Under the pieces are notes generated by a model. It was not told the DNA's origin. It searched no databases and saw only the letters and a list, made by a program, of their open reading frames with translations. Position numbers and translations under genes: made by a program. This document shows, piece by piece, positions 26,303-35,702 of a DNA stretch of 64,000 bases (the stretch's first letter is position 1; each line of letters starts with the position of its first letter). Source of the DNA: KBS-83 sp051025295 (GTDB lineage: Bacteria; Acidobacteriota; Terriglobia; Terriglobales; Acidobacteriaceae); the NCBI GenBank assembly GCA_051025295.1, contig JBMGJV010000004.1, one strand, 5' to 3'.

Positions 26303-29300
26303 ATGCGTCACTTTGGCCAGTCGATCGTCGTTGCTTCATTGCTGTCCGCCGCCACACTCGCACTCGCGCAGACCGCCACCACATCTGTGCGCGGTGTGAT
26401 CACCGACAAAGGCGGCGCACTTATCGCCAATGTCGACATCGTGCTCACGGAGCCGTCGATCGGCTTCACGCAAACACACCGCACCAATGCCAGCGGCGAG
26501 TACAGCTTTCAGCAGATTCCCCCGGGCACTTACCAGATCAAGGCGAGCGCGCCCGGCTTCGCGGAGGAGAACGCGAAGGCACAGCTGCTGGTGAATCAGC
26601 CGGCCACTGTGAACCTGACACTTTCCGTTGGGACAGGGCAGACAACCGTCGAGGTCAGCGCGGAGGCGACGGCACTGAATGCGACGGACGCCACGATCGG
26701 CACACCGTTCAACCAGAGTCAGATTCAGAGTCTGCCATTCCAGGGCAACAATGTGTTCTCGCTGCTGTCACTGCAGGCGGGCGTGCTCACGCTCGGCGAT
26801 CAATCGCAGACGGCGATGGATTCGGACAGCCGCGCCGGCGCCGTGAATGGCGCGCGCTCGGACCAGGGCAACCTGACACTGGACGGCATCGACAACAACA
26901 CGCAGACGCAGGGCTATGCGTTCAGCGGCGTGCTGCGGCCGACGCGCGACTCAGTGGATGAGTTCCGCGTCGTGACGACCAGTTCGAATGCAGACTCCGG
27001 CCGCTCGTCGGGCGCACAGGTCTCGGTGGTAACGCGGAGCGGCACGAACAAGACGCATGGCAGCGTGTATGAGTACTACCGCCCGTCGAACACAATCGCG
27101 AACGACTGGTTTATCAAGCAGTCGGAGCTGGCCAGCGGCCAGCCGAACAGACCAGGCAAATACATTCGCAATACGTTTGGCGCCTCACTTGGCGGGCGCA
27201 TCATCCCGGACAAGCTGTTTTACTTCGGCAGCTACGAAGCAGACAAAATCTCGCAGAACCGGCAGGTGACGAACGAGGTGCCGAGCGCCGGTCTGCGCCA
27301 GGGCAACGTGACGTACCTCGATGCAAGCGGGAATGTGACGACGTTGACGCCGGCCATCATTGCGCAGATGGATCCCAACTGTTCGAGCCTGGGCACATGC
27401 CCGCAGGGGCCGGGTGTGGACCCTTCGTCGCTTGCATACTTCGCGACGCTGCCACAAGCGAATGGGAATCTGCTGGGTGATGGTTACAATTTTGGTTCGT
27501 ATACGTTCTCTTCCCCGAACCCGCAGTCGGACATCACCAATATCGTGAAGTTTGACTACAACCTGAATGCGCGGCAGCGCCTGTTCCTGCGCGGCAATCT
27601 GCAGAGCGACAACCAGATTGGGACGGTGCAGTATCCCGGTGGCTCACCCAGCACGACGCACTTCGACAACTCGCGCGGGCTGGGCTTTGGGCACACCTGG
27701 GCTATCTCGGACACGCTCGTCAACAGCGTTCGCTATGGATACATCCGGCAGGGCTTCGCGAACCGCGGCTCGTTGAAGGGTGATTACGTGACGTTTGCGA
27801 ACATCACGCCCACGGCAGCGACGACGTACGACCAGATCGTGAACGTGCCCGTGCACAACATTGTGGACGATCTGAGCTGGAGCCACAGAACTCACACTTA
27901 CCAAACCGGCGTGAACTATCGGCTGCTGCATAACAATCGCCAGGGCAATGCCACTGCGTATAACAACGCGCAGGTGCAGTACTACAGCCTGGGCGCCGGC
28001 GCGATTGCAAACACCGGGAACAGCCTGGACCCGGGCGCGTTTCCGCAGCTTGGCATTGGGGCTGTGAGCGGCGACTTTTCGAGCGCGTACAGTGACGCGA
28101 TCGCAGCGGTGGCAGGCGTCATCCCGGTGGCGACGGAGTACTTCAACTACAAGGTCCAGGGGCGGAATAATCTGACGCAGTTGCCGCCGGGTGAACTGAC
28201 GCGCAGTTACAAGTCGAACGAATTTGAAATCTACGCGCAGGATAGCTGGAAGGTGACGCGCGACCTGACCGTGACCTACGGCCTGCGCTACACCAGCCTG
28301 CAGGTGCCCTACGAGGTGCACGGGCAGGAGGTGGCGCCGACGGTCAACCTGCATCAGTGGTTCCAGCAGCGTGGCATCGATGCCGCGCACGGCGTGACCA
28401 CGCAACCGGAGGTCTCGTTCAGCGCAGCGGGCCATGCCAACAGCGCGCCGGGATTGTGGGCCAAGGACAAGGCTGACTTCGCACCGCGCTTCGCGATTGC
28501 CTACTCGCCCACCCGCACCTCCGGGCTGCTCGGCCGGATTTTCGGTGAGGGCAAGACGTCCATCCGCGCTGGCTGGGGGATCTACTACGACCACTTCGGC
28601 GAGGGGATCGTCGATACGTTTGACGCGAACGGCGCCTATGGTCTGTCGTCGCGCGTGAACAGCCCGATCGACCTGACGCCGGACCAAGCGCCACGCTACA
28701 GCTCCACGTCCTCGGTGCCGCTCAGCATTATTCCGCCGACGGCGGCGGCGACGACGCTGCCGGCGACGCCCGGCAATATCGAGGCACTGACCTGGACGGT
28801 CGACAACCACGTGAAGACGCCGTACGCACAGGCGATGGACTTCTCCGTGCAGCGCGAGGTCGCGAAGGGGTGGACGGTGGAGGCGGCGTATGTCGGACGC
28901 TTGGGCCGGCGTCTGCTGCAGAACCTGGACCTTGCCACGCCGGTCAACCTCGCCGACTCGGGGAGCGGCATGACGTGGTTCCAGGCGGCTGCCATCCTCT
29001 CCGCAGCGCGGACGGCGAATACGGATGCAGGTGCGATTGCGCCGATTGCGTACTTCGAGAACATGTTTCCGAATGCTGCCGCGAACGGCATGAGCGCGAC
29101 ACAGAACATCTACAACGACCTGTGGAGCGCGGGCACGGTCGGCAATGAGACGTTCCCGCTCTACTCGCTCGACCTTGGCTATTACCCGGGCAGCCCGGGT
29201 GGCCAGACAAACCGATTTTTGATGGGCAGTACGCTTCGGTCTACGCCTGGTCGTCTGTTGGATCGAGCGACTACCACGCACTGCAGCTCTCAGCGCATCA

Positions 29301-29308
29301 CCAGATGA
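26303..29308 (+). CDS. TonB-dependent receptor, Oar-like, N-terminal part (frameshifted)
   Basis: This is the larger part of one receptor gene. A signal peptide is followed by a carboxypeptidase-regulatory-like domain (about residues 28-110, with GGALIANVDIVL and GEYSFQQIPPGTY), a plug domain (about 115-230) and most of the outer-membrane barrel. Such receptors import large nutrients in Acidobacteria. GGGGGA five bases upstream supports the ATG at 26303. The last 28 or so residues are out of frame: the correct continuation requires one more T in the T5 tract at 29216-29220, which restores an unbroken frame into the next entry. The whole protein would have about 1240 residues. Confidence 0.85.
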   Translation: MRHFGQSIVVASLLSAATLALAQTATTSVRGVITDKGGALIANVDIVLTEPSIGFTQTHRTNASGEYSFQQIPPGTYQIKASAPGFAEENAKAQLLVNQPATVNLTLSVGTGQTTVEVSAEATALNATDATIGTPFNQSQIQSLPFQGNNVFSLLSLQAGVLTLGDQSQTAMDSDSRAGAVNGARSDQGNLTLDGIDNNTQTQGYAFSGVLRPTRDSVDEFRVVTTSSNADSGRSSGAQVSVVTRSGTNKTHGSVYEYYRPSNTIANDWFIKQSELASGQPNRPGKYIRNTFGASLGGRIIPDKLFYFGSYEADKISQNRQVTNEVPSAGLRQGNVTYLDASGNVTTLTPAIIAQMDPNCSSLGTCPQGPGVDPSSLAYFATLPQANGNLLGDGYNFGSYTFSSPNPQSDITNIVKFDYNLNARQRLFLRGNLQSDNQIGTVQYPGGSPSTTHFDNSRGLGFGHTWAISDTLVNSVRYGYIRQGFANRGSLKGDYVTFANITPTAATTYDQIVNVPVHNIVDDLSWSHRTHTYQTGVNYRLLHNNRQGNATAYNNAQVQYYSLGAGAIANTGNSLDPGAFPQLGIGAVSGDFSSAYSDAIAAVAGVIPVATEYFNYKVQGRNNLTQLPPGELTRSYKSNEFEIYAQDSWKVTRDLTVTYGLRYTSLQVPYEVHGQEVAPTVNLHQWFQQRGIDAAHGVTTQPEVSFSAAGHANSAPGLWAKDKADFAPRFAIAYSPTRTSGLLGRIFGEGKTSIRAGWGIYYDHFGEGIVDTFDANGAYGLSSRVNSPIDLTPDQAPRYSSTSSVPLSIIPPTAAATTLPATPGNIEALTWTVDNHVKTPYAQAMDFSVQREVAKGWTVEAAYVGRLGRRLLQNLDLATPVNLADSGSGMTWFQAAAILSAARTANTDAGAIAPIAYFENMFPNAAANGMSATQNIYNDLWSAGTVGNETFPLYSLDLGYYPGSPGGQTNRFLMGSTLRSTPGRLLDRATTTHCSSQRITR

Positions 29309-30030
29309 GCCACGGTCTGCAGCTCGATGCCGAGTACACTTTCGGCAAGTCGATCGATCTGGGGTCCGACTCCGAGCGCACGGACTTCAACAAGGGCCAG
29401 ACCTCCTCGAGCATCATCAATGCGTGGAATATTCGCGGGAATCGAGGCGTCTCTGACTTCGATACGCGGCATGCAATTTCTGTCGATGGCGGTTACAATC
29501 TGCCGTTCGGCCAGGGTGCTGCATTCTTCAGCAACACGAGTTCATTCCTGAACCGGTTCATCGGCGGCTGGAACCTGTCGGGCCTGTCTCACTGGACGAG
29601 CGGGCTTCCCTTTTCCGGGATCGACGGCGCTGGCTGGAGCACGGACTGGGCTGTGCAGAGCTTCGCTCGCGTCACCGGCAAGGTCTCCTCTGGCGGCCAC
29701 CGCATCATCAACGGCCAGCCGAACGCCTTCGAGAGCCAGACGCAGGCACTGGCGAACGTGACGGCGCCATTCGCCGGGGATTCCGGCTCGCGCAACGCAT
29801 TCCGCGGTGACGGCTACTTCTCGATCGACAGCAGTCTCGCCAAGGTGTTCCCCATCGTCGAGTCGCAGACGTTGAAGTTCCAGTGGGACGTCTTCAACAC
29901 GACCAACTCTGTTCGTTTCGATCCGGCGAGCGTGCAGGGCAATCCGTTCAGCGCCAGCAGCTTCGGCGTGTACAGCCGCCAGTTAGTGGAGGCGCGGCGC
30001 ATGCAATTCTCGTTGCGCTACAGCTTCTAG
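29305..30030 (+). CDS. TonB-dependent receptor, C-terminal part (frameshifted)
   Basis: These 241 residues are the end of the receptor barrel (LQLDAEYTFGKSIDLGS onward) and finish in RYSF, with the terminal aromatic residue required for outer-membrane insertion. They have no signal peptide or sensible start of their own. In the region between the T-tract at 29216-29220 and this start, the same frame reads as barrel sequence (YASVYAWSSVGSSDYH), which shows that the gene was continuous. A strong terminator hairpin follows 16 bases after the stop. Confidence 0.85.
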   Translation: MSHGLQLDAEYTFGKSIDLGSDSERTDFNKGQTSSSIINAWNIRGNRGVSDFDTRHAISVDGGYNLPFGQGAAFFSNTSSFLNRFIGGWNLSGLSHWTSGLPFSGIDGAGWSTDWAVQSFARVTGKVSSGGHRIINGQPNAFESQTQALANVTAPFAGDSGSRNAFRGDGYFSIDSSLAKVFPIVESQTLKFQWDVFNTTNSVRFDPASVQGNPFSASSFGVYSRQLVEARRMQFSLRYSF

Positions 30031-30045
30031 GCGGCCGGAACCATC

Positions 30046-30084
30046 GGGCGCGTGCTTGGCAGACGAGCGCGCGCCCTTCTTTTT
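30046..30084 (+). terminator. Rho-independent terminator after the TonB receptor
   Basis: GGGCGCGTGCT pairs with AGCGCGCGCCC (one T-G contact) across a nine-base loop, and the stem is followed directly by TTCTTTTT. It lies 16 bases after the receptor stop codon and before the metallo-beta-lactamase-fold gene. Confidence 0.85.
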
Positions 30085-30129
30085 GCTGCATGGCGGCAGA
30101 CCTGCGATGCTGTTCCACACCGGCGAGGC

Positions 30130-31156
30130 ATGATGACCAAAGCATGGACACTACTGGCGGCAGCAATGCTGCTGCTCCCTTTCCAGAGAAGCGCGACGGC
30201 TCAACTACCACAGCCTGATGGCGGACGCTTCGAGCGCGGCACGCTGCCGGAGCACTGGCTTTCGCAGCAGCCGAGATGCATGGAGATTCCTGACTGGCAG
30301 GTGCATGAGTACAACGCGAACTTCTACTTACTGCGGCAGTCGCCGTGCACCGACTACGAGAAGCCGTTTGTCTTTTTTACTGTTTGGCCGCGAGCGTGCC
30401 CTGCTGATCGATACCGGCTCGCGCAATGGGAACCTTGCCCCAGCGCTGACCGAGGCGATGCACCATTGGCTCGCGCGCAATCACCGCAGCAGCATCCCGC
30501 TCGTGGTGGTGCATACGCACTCGCACGAAGACCACGTGTTCGGAGACAAGGAGATTGCCGCGCTTCGTGACCCGGCGGTGCCGGTGACGCTGATCCCGGC
30601 AGAGGTGGAAGCGACCAAGCGCTTCTATGGCATTGCGCATTGGCCGCAGGACGTGGGGCAGGTGGATCTGGGCGACCGGGTGATCGACCTGATCCCCATT
30701 CCCGGACACGATACTGTCAGTGTGGCTTTTTATGACCGCAACACTGCCGTGCTGCTGGCTGGCGACAGTCTTTACCCGGGACGTCTTTATGTCGTGGATT
30801 TCGCTGCATTCCAGGCCAGCACGGAGCGGCTGATCGCGTTCACCGCGGGCAAGCCGGTGGCCCAGATTCTGGGCAATCACATCGAGCAGTCGAGCACGCC
30901 CTTCCTCGACTACCCGGTGGGAACCATGTATCAGCCGCAGGAGCATGAGCTGCAGCTCTCACGCGGGTCACTGCTCGAACTGGAGGATGCACTGCTCAGC
31001 ATGCACGGCACACCACAACGTCTGGCGCTTCGCGATTTTTCTATCTGGCCGGTGGGCGCCAAGTTCCAGTCACCCAACGAGGAGAGCGCGTACAAGCAAC
31101 ACGTGGCCGAGCAAAAGCGCCGCATGTGGGACCAGGCAGCGCCGCCCGCGCCTTAG
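30130..31156 (+). pseudogene. Exported metallo-beta-lactamase-fold hydrolase, frameshifted
   Basis: A signal peptide (MTKAWTLLAAAMLLLPFQ, cut near ATAQ) and about 80 residues are read from 30130. The frame is then lost at a T6 tract (30373-30378). Removing one T joins YEKPFVF to LLFGRERALLIDTGS and gives a single protein of about 341 residues. The second part has the zinc motif HTHSHEDH, GHDTVSV and GDSLYPG, so it is a class B-like MBL hydrolase, probably periplasmic. A frame from 30218 alone yields a nonsense N-terminus. Its stop overlaps the stop of the convergent kinase gene. The break may be a sequencing error rather than a true lesion. Confidence 0.75.
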
Positions 31157-33345
31157 CTGTGGGACGGCGTGATTGCCGCGGCAGGAGCGGCTTTCTGCGT
31201 CTCTTCCGGCTCGCGGGTCGCGCGCGGCAGTGAGGCGGTGACGGTAGTCCCGGACGCGCCGGGGCTCGTGCTGGTGATGAGGTCCAGCGTGCCTCCGTGT
31301 TTCTCGATCAGGCCACGTGACACCCACAAGCCGAGTCCGGTGCCGACCTCGGCCTTGGTCGTGAAGAAGGGCTCAAACAGCCGATCGCGCACGTCTTCGG
31401 GGATACCCGAGCCAGTGTCGGAGACAACGATGTCGACGCGGTCCGGCTGACGACACACAACGATCCCGATGGCGCCGTGACTGGTCGCATCGATCGCGTT
31501 CGAGATCAGGTTGGCAAGCACCTGCTTGATCTCGCCTGCATTGGCGAGCACGAGGCTTTCCGGATCCGCCTGGCAGTGCAGACGGATGGAGCGAGCCTCC
31601 GCACGGCTGCGGTAGAGGCCGCACATCTCGGCGGCAGCGACGCCGATATCGACGACACCCGCCGACTCGGATTCGCGATAAAAGCCGAGCGTCTGCCGCA
31701 CAACATGACTCAGCCGGCGAAGCTCGCCGTCGGCAACACGCAGGTGCGCCATAGCTTCGGCTGGAAGATCATCCATGGACGAGACGAGATAGATCAGGTT
31801 CGTCAGTGCCTCGAGTGGATTGTTGACTTCGTGCGCGACTGTCGCGGCAAGCCGGCCCGCGGCTGCGAGCTTTTCCGTGCGGCGGAGCGCCTCTTCGGCC
31901 AGGCGCGACTCTGTCACGTCCAGAGTGACACCGCTGATCCCGATTGCCTTGCCACTCGCGTCACGCTGAATACTGCCGCGGGATTCGACCCAGAGCACAC
32001 GGCCCGACGGAGTGATGGCGCGATGCTCCATCTGGATCTGCTCAGCATCGGAGTCGAGCACGCTCTCGAGGGTCGCCAGCACGGCCGCGCGATCGTCTGG
32101 ATGGACGAGGTCGCGGCCGCCGTCGAAGCCCGGCTGCGCCTCGAGGGGTATCCCGTGCAGCAGCTTGAACTCGTCGGACCAGGTGATGCGTTGATGGACG
32201 AGGTCCCACTGCCAGCTGCCCATGCGGGCGGCTGCGTGGGAGAGCCGCAATTGCTGCTGCTGCTCCAGCACCGCGCGATGTAGTTGCGCATTTTCGATGG
32301 CGGCTGCGGCGCGGCGTGCCAGGTCTTCTGCCATCTGCACGTCATCCGCATCGAAGAAGCGCGGGCTGCCGGCGGCGAGCAGGCGAATGACGCCGAGGAT
32401 GCGCTCGTGCCCGGGCAAAGGAACCAGGATGCTGGAGTGAATCTGCATGGCCCGCAGCATGTCCAGTTGCTCAGGACTCTGCGCTGCCGCGGCGATCATC
32501 TCGTCCGTGATTTCGGTCGCGATCTCCGGCTGGCCGGTGCGCAGGACAAGGCCGACGCCGCGATCATCGCTCATCACTTCGGGAAAGCGGCGCTGATACT
32601 CCCTGGCCTGCTCGAGCATTGCCGGATCCGCATGCGCCGTGATGATGCGGTTGGCGACGCCGTTCTCTTCGACGTACACCACGCACCAGTCCGCGATGCT
32701 CTCCACGGCCAGTTGCGCCACCCGCTGCAGGGTAGCTTCGTAGTCAAGCGACGAGGCGAGTGCAGCGCTTGCGTCCGCGAGAAAGGCGAGACGCTGCCGT
32801 TCACGCTGTGCTCCGTCACGCAGCTCGCGCTGTTTGAGTGCGGTGGCCGTGAGGTTGCCGAGAGCGGCCGCGTAGTCGAGATCGCGGGCGGTGAAGTGTC
32901 TCGGGTGACGCCAATAGAGAGTGATGGTGCTGGGACGCAGTCCGCTCGCGGGTTGACCTTGCCGGCTGAGCGGGACCACGAGCATGCTGCGAATGCCCTC
33001 TTTGCGATAGGTTTCGCGAAACGGCTCGAGCATCGGCACAGTGCCAATATCTTCAACCGCCATGATGGAGGTCGGCGGAGCAGCCGCGGAGGATGCCGGA
33101 ATTTCGAGACGATACGAGGGGGAGAGCCCCAGGCTCGCGATGGCACGCCAGTTGTGCTGGGCATCGATCTCGGACCAGACGGCATAAGCATCTGCCGCTA
33201 GCACGTTGCTCGAGATCTCGAGAATGCCCGAGAGCACGGACTCTTCGCTTGAGGCGTCCAGCAGCATGGACGAGGCCGCGAGCAGCACTTCCAGTGCGTC
33301 AGCGCGCTCGGTTTGTGTCTCTTGAGTGTTCGGCCGGTTCGGCAT
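31153..33345 (-). CDS. GAF/GAF/PAS sensor histidine kinase
   Basis: A 730-residue soluble sensor kinase with no membrane segment. Two GAF-like regions (about residues 15-175 and 195-355) are followed by a PAS/PAC domain (about 375-485, RITWSDEFKLLHGIP), a dimerisation domain with phospho-acceptor His in VAHEVNNPLEA, and an ATPase domain with NLISNAIDAT, SDTGSGIP and GTGLGLWVS. It should sense a small ligand or redox state and phosphorylate a response regulator that is not adjacent. Its stop codon overlaps that of the convergent MBL gene (TTAG), leaving no room for a terminator. Confidence 0.9.
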   Translation of the reverse strand: MPNRPNTQETQTERADALEVLLAASSMLLDASSEESVLSGILEISSNVLAADAYAVWSEIDAQHNWRAIASLGLSPSYRLEIPASSAAAPPTSIMAVEDIGTVPMLEPFRETYRKEGIRSMLVVPLSRQGQPASGLRPSTITLYWRHPRHFTARDLDYAAALGNLTATALKQRELRDGAQRERQRLAFLADASAALASSLDYEATLQRVAQLAVESIADWCVVYVEENGVANRIITAHADPAMLEQAREYQRRFPEVMSDDRGVGLVLRTGQPEIATEITDEMIAAAAQSPEQLDMLRAMQIHSSILVPLPGHERILGVIRLLAAGSPRFFDADDVQMAEDLARRAAAAIENAQLHRAVLEQQQQLRLSHAAARMGSWQWDLVHQRITWSDEFKLLHGIPLEAQPGFDGGRDLVHPDDRAAVLATLESVLDSDAEQIQMEHRAITPSGRVLWVESRGSIQRDASGKAIGISGVTLDVTESRLAEEALRRTEKLAAAGRLAATVAHEVNNPLEALTNLIYLVSSMDDLPAEAMAHLRVADGELRRLSHVVRQTLGFYRESESAGVVDIGVAAAEMCGLYRSRAEARSIRLHCQADPESLVLANAGEIKQVLANLISNAIDATSHGAIGIVVCRQPDRVDIVVSDTGSGIPEDVRDRLFEPFFTTKAEVGTGLGLWVSRGLIEKHGGTLDLITSTSPGASGTTVTASLPRATREPEETQKAAPAAAITPSHS

Positions 33346-33389
33346 TCAAGAGAAATCATACGCACCGATAGCGTGCTCAGGGTGAAGAG

Positions 33390-35429
33390 CTAGCCGTGAG
33401 GTTTTGTATCCGCGCCGGTGTTGACGGGTGGGAATGCCGTGATGCGCAGCTTCGCGGCGGCGTACGGGATCAGCGTCGCCGTTTGCGCGGGGCCGGGCGC
33501 GGGTGCAGCCGCTGGTACCGGATCGGCGACACCATCCTGCGCTCGCCAGCCAGGCACCGGGTGCGCCGCCAGTTCGATGACGACGGGCGCATTCTGAGCA
33601 GTGAACGGCGAACCCGCGACGATTGGACGCTCCGTGACATGCGCGGAGAGCGCTGCAGGGTCGAGCGCGAAGTTCCAAGCGCTGGCGGGATAGACCTGCC
33701 AGTCAGACGCGGGGCCCCGGTCGCGGAGCTTGAGCCAGTCCTGCTGAACCTGCAGCGAGAAGACCAGCGGCCCACGCTCGACCGCCACGGAATCGTGGAA
33801 CCAGCGGGAGGTGCGCAGCTCCATTGGGAAGCTCAGCTCGACGGTGTCCCCTGGATTCCAGGTGCGATCGAGCACGGCGAACGAGCCGGGCTGCGGCGCA
33901 GGCTCGGCTTTCCCATTGATACGAATCGTCGCGTCCTTCGCCCAGTCCGGCACACGCGCGCGCAGCGGGAAGGCGAGTGGCTTGTCGTGCTTCAGCGTGA
34001 TGCGCACATCCGGACGGAATGGGTATTCGGTGTCGACGGTCATGTGCACGGCTGTGCCTCGCAGCTTTGTCGAGACCTCGCACGGGGCGTAGGCCGCGAG
34101 CACGAGTCCGTCATCCGCCGAGCGCATGACGAGGCTCGAGGTGAACTTGGGCCAGCCCTGGTGGTAGTTCGCGGTGCAGCAGCCGAAGTTGGGTTCGAGG
34201 CCGTAGATGTTCGACTCGGGCCCGTCGGTCGTCCATGGCCGCTGGTGCAGGCTGACCTCAACCTGATTGGGCTGCTGGTTGTACTGGTGCGCCCACATGG
34301 TATCGGTGAACGCGCCGGGGAGCGCGTTGTACGCGATCCGCTCCAGCCGGTCGCCGAGCGCGGCGTCACCGACGATGGCAAGGGACTGCTCGAGCGAGAA
34401 CATGGCCTCGACGACAGTGCAGAGCTCTGTGCCTTGCGACGGATTGCGACCGGCAAGGTGCTCATCTGCGGAGAAGATGCCGTTGGGCAGACCGTGGTAT
34501 TGATCGAGCGTCGCAAGCTGGCGCTTGATCGCATCACGATCCTGCTGCTGCCCCGAGAAAAGGTACCAGACCGGTGACGTTTTCAGAGCCATGGCCTGGT
34601 TCACGCCGTGGCTCTGCATGGCGCGGTCGTTGTTTTCGCCGGGCCTCAGGTTGAGATACGCAGCCGTGCACGGCTCCGTGAATGGAAAGTTTACAAACTG
34701 GGCCTGCCAGTCGTAGCCCTGGCTGTAGAGCAGGCGCGCCAGGTTGAGCAGCATCGGATCGGGCTGACGCTCCATGAGCCATGCGGCCGAGAGCGCCTCA
34801 TCCTGCCAGCGGTAGCGGCCCCAGTCTTTCAAGGGACGCCCCGGGAGCTGGCGCTGCTGGTAGGCGAAGTAGCGGGACATGGCCGGCAGCACGCGAGCGT
34901 CGCCGGTCGCCTCGTGATACTGCGACCAGACCTTGAGCATGACCATCCGCGGCCACCAGTCGTCGTTCGACTGGGGACCGAACATGCCGTCCGGCCGCTG
35001 TGTACGGAGGGACCAGTCGACAAAACGCTCGGCGAGCGACTTCAGTCGCTCGTCATCGAGCTGCCACGCGAGGGGTACGAGTCCGTCGAGATAGTAAGGT
35101 CCGCGCTCCCAGGATTCACCGCTGCCGCCGAGCCAGCCGCTGTTCGGGCCGACGTCGGGCCAGACCTCGTATAGGTGGCCTGACAGGCCAGTGGCCTGGA
35201 CCTTGAGCTGGTCGAGCAGCCAGCCGCGCGGCCGAATCGCGCCGAGCGGCAGCGGCGTGAAGGCGCGCTGACCCCGGAGTTGGCTGGCTGGGCTGTCTGC
35301 GGAGAACGCGCGTGCAGGCACGGAGAGTGCCGCGGCGGAGAGTGCAGCCGCCTGCAGAAAAGAGCGGCGAGTGGGTCTGGCGTCCGATGTAGACGCGAAC
35401 GGTTTCCGAGCAGAACGGTCCTGAGTCAC
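33390..35429 (-). CDS. GH127 beta-L-arabinofuranosidase-like protein
   Basis: A secreted protein of about 679 residues with a Tat signal (TRRSFLQAAALSAAALS). It is a DUF1680/GH127 alpha-barrel enzyme. The zinc-thiolate site is visible as Glu and Cys in TELCTVVE and the Cys pair in NFGCCTANYHQGWPKF; in the characterised Bifidobacterium enzyme these are a metal-bound Cys nucleophile and its ligands. It should remove beta-L-arabinofuranose from plant glycans. The GTG at 35429 has GGGGAA at the right distance; a TTG at 35441 is also in frame. It is separated from the aldehyde oxidoreductase operon by the small Cys-rich gene. Confidence 0.88.
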   Translation of the reverse strand: MTQDRSARKPFASTSDARPTRRSFLQAAALSAAALSVPARAFSADSPASQLRGQRAFTPLPLGAIRPRGWLLDQLKVQATGLSGHLYEVWPDVGPNSGWLGGSGESWERGPYYLDGLVPLAWQLDDERLKSLAERFVDWSLRTQRPDGMFGPQSNDDWWPRMVMLKVWSQYHEATGDARVLPAMSRYFAYQQRQLPGRPLKDWGRYRWQDEALSAAWLMERQPDPMLLNLARLLYSQGYDWQAQFVNFPFTEPCTAAYLNLRPGENNDRAMQSHGVNQAMALKTSPVWYLFSGQQQDRDAIKRQLATLDQYHGLPNGIFSADEHLAGRNPSQGTELCTVVEAMFSLEQSLAIVGDAALGDRLERIAYNALPGAFTDTMWAHQYNQQPNQVEVSLHQRPWTTDGPESNIYGLEPNFGCCTANYHQGWPKFTSSLVMRSADDGLVLAAYAPCEVSTKLRGTAVHMTVDTEYPFRPDVRITLKHDKPLAFPLRARVPDWAKDATIRINGKAEPAPQPGSFAVLDRTWNPGDTVELSFPMELRTSRWFHDSVAVERGPLVFSLQVQQDWLKLRDRGPASDWQVYPASAWNFALDPAALSAHVTERPIVAGSPFTAQNAPVVIELAAHPVPGWRAQDGVADPVPAAAPAPGPAQTATLIPYAAAKLRITAFPPVNTGADTKPHG

Positions 35430-35473
35430 AGTGTTCCCCAACGGCGCGCGAGGCGGCTAGCGTGCGAAGGCGA

Positions 35474-35692
35474 TCAGGACTCGCACGGCTCCCAGCAGGC
35501 GCGGCCCTGCTGGCAGTTTGACCTATGGACGTAGTGTTCATCCGGACCAGCCTTACCCATGGTCTTCAGACACCAGTAGGTAGTGGTGGAGCCGACGAGC
35601 TCCTCCATGTCGTCCGCGAAGTCACCAAAGGCTCCGTACGAAGACTTGCTGCGAAGCGACGCACAACGGATCTGCACAAGCGATGCTGACAT
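35474..35692 (-). CDS. Small Cys-rich protein in the aldehyde oxidoreductase operon
   Basis: A 72-residue protein that I do not recognise by name. It starts with MSASLVQIRC, has an acidic stretch (FADDMEEL) and ends with YWCLKTMGKAGPDEH and three more Cys (NC, AC, PC), five in all. The gene begins 11 bases after the FAD-subunit gene, and the sequence TAGGAG makes that gene's stop codon part of its ribosome site, eight bases before the ATG. No signal peptide is seen. It may help assemble or bind the metal centres of the operon's enzyme. Spacing and composition make it real; function is inference. Confidence 0.7.
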   Translation of the reverse strand: MSASLVQIRCASLRSKSSYGAFGDFADDMEELVGSTTTYWCLKTMGKAGPDEHYVHRSNCQQGRACWEPCES

Positions 35693-35702
35693 CGAGGATC
35701 TC

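Noticed and set aside
27644..29281. Long open frame (545 codons) on the minus strand opposite the TonB receptor
   Set aside because: Antisense of recognisable barrel sequence; extremely Arg-rich and motif-free.
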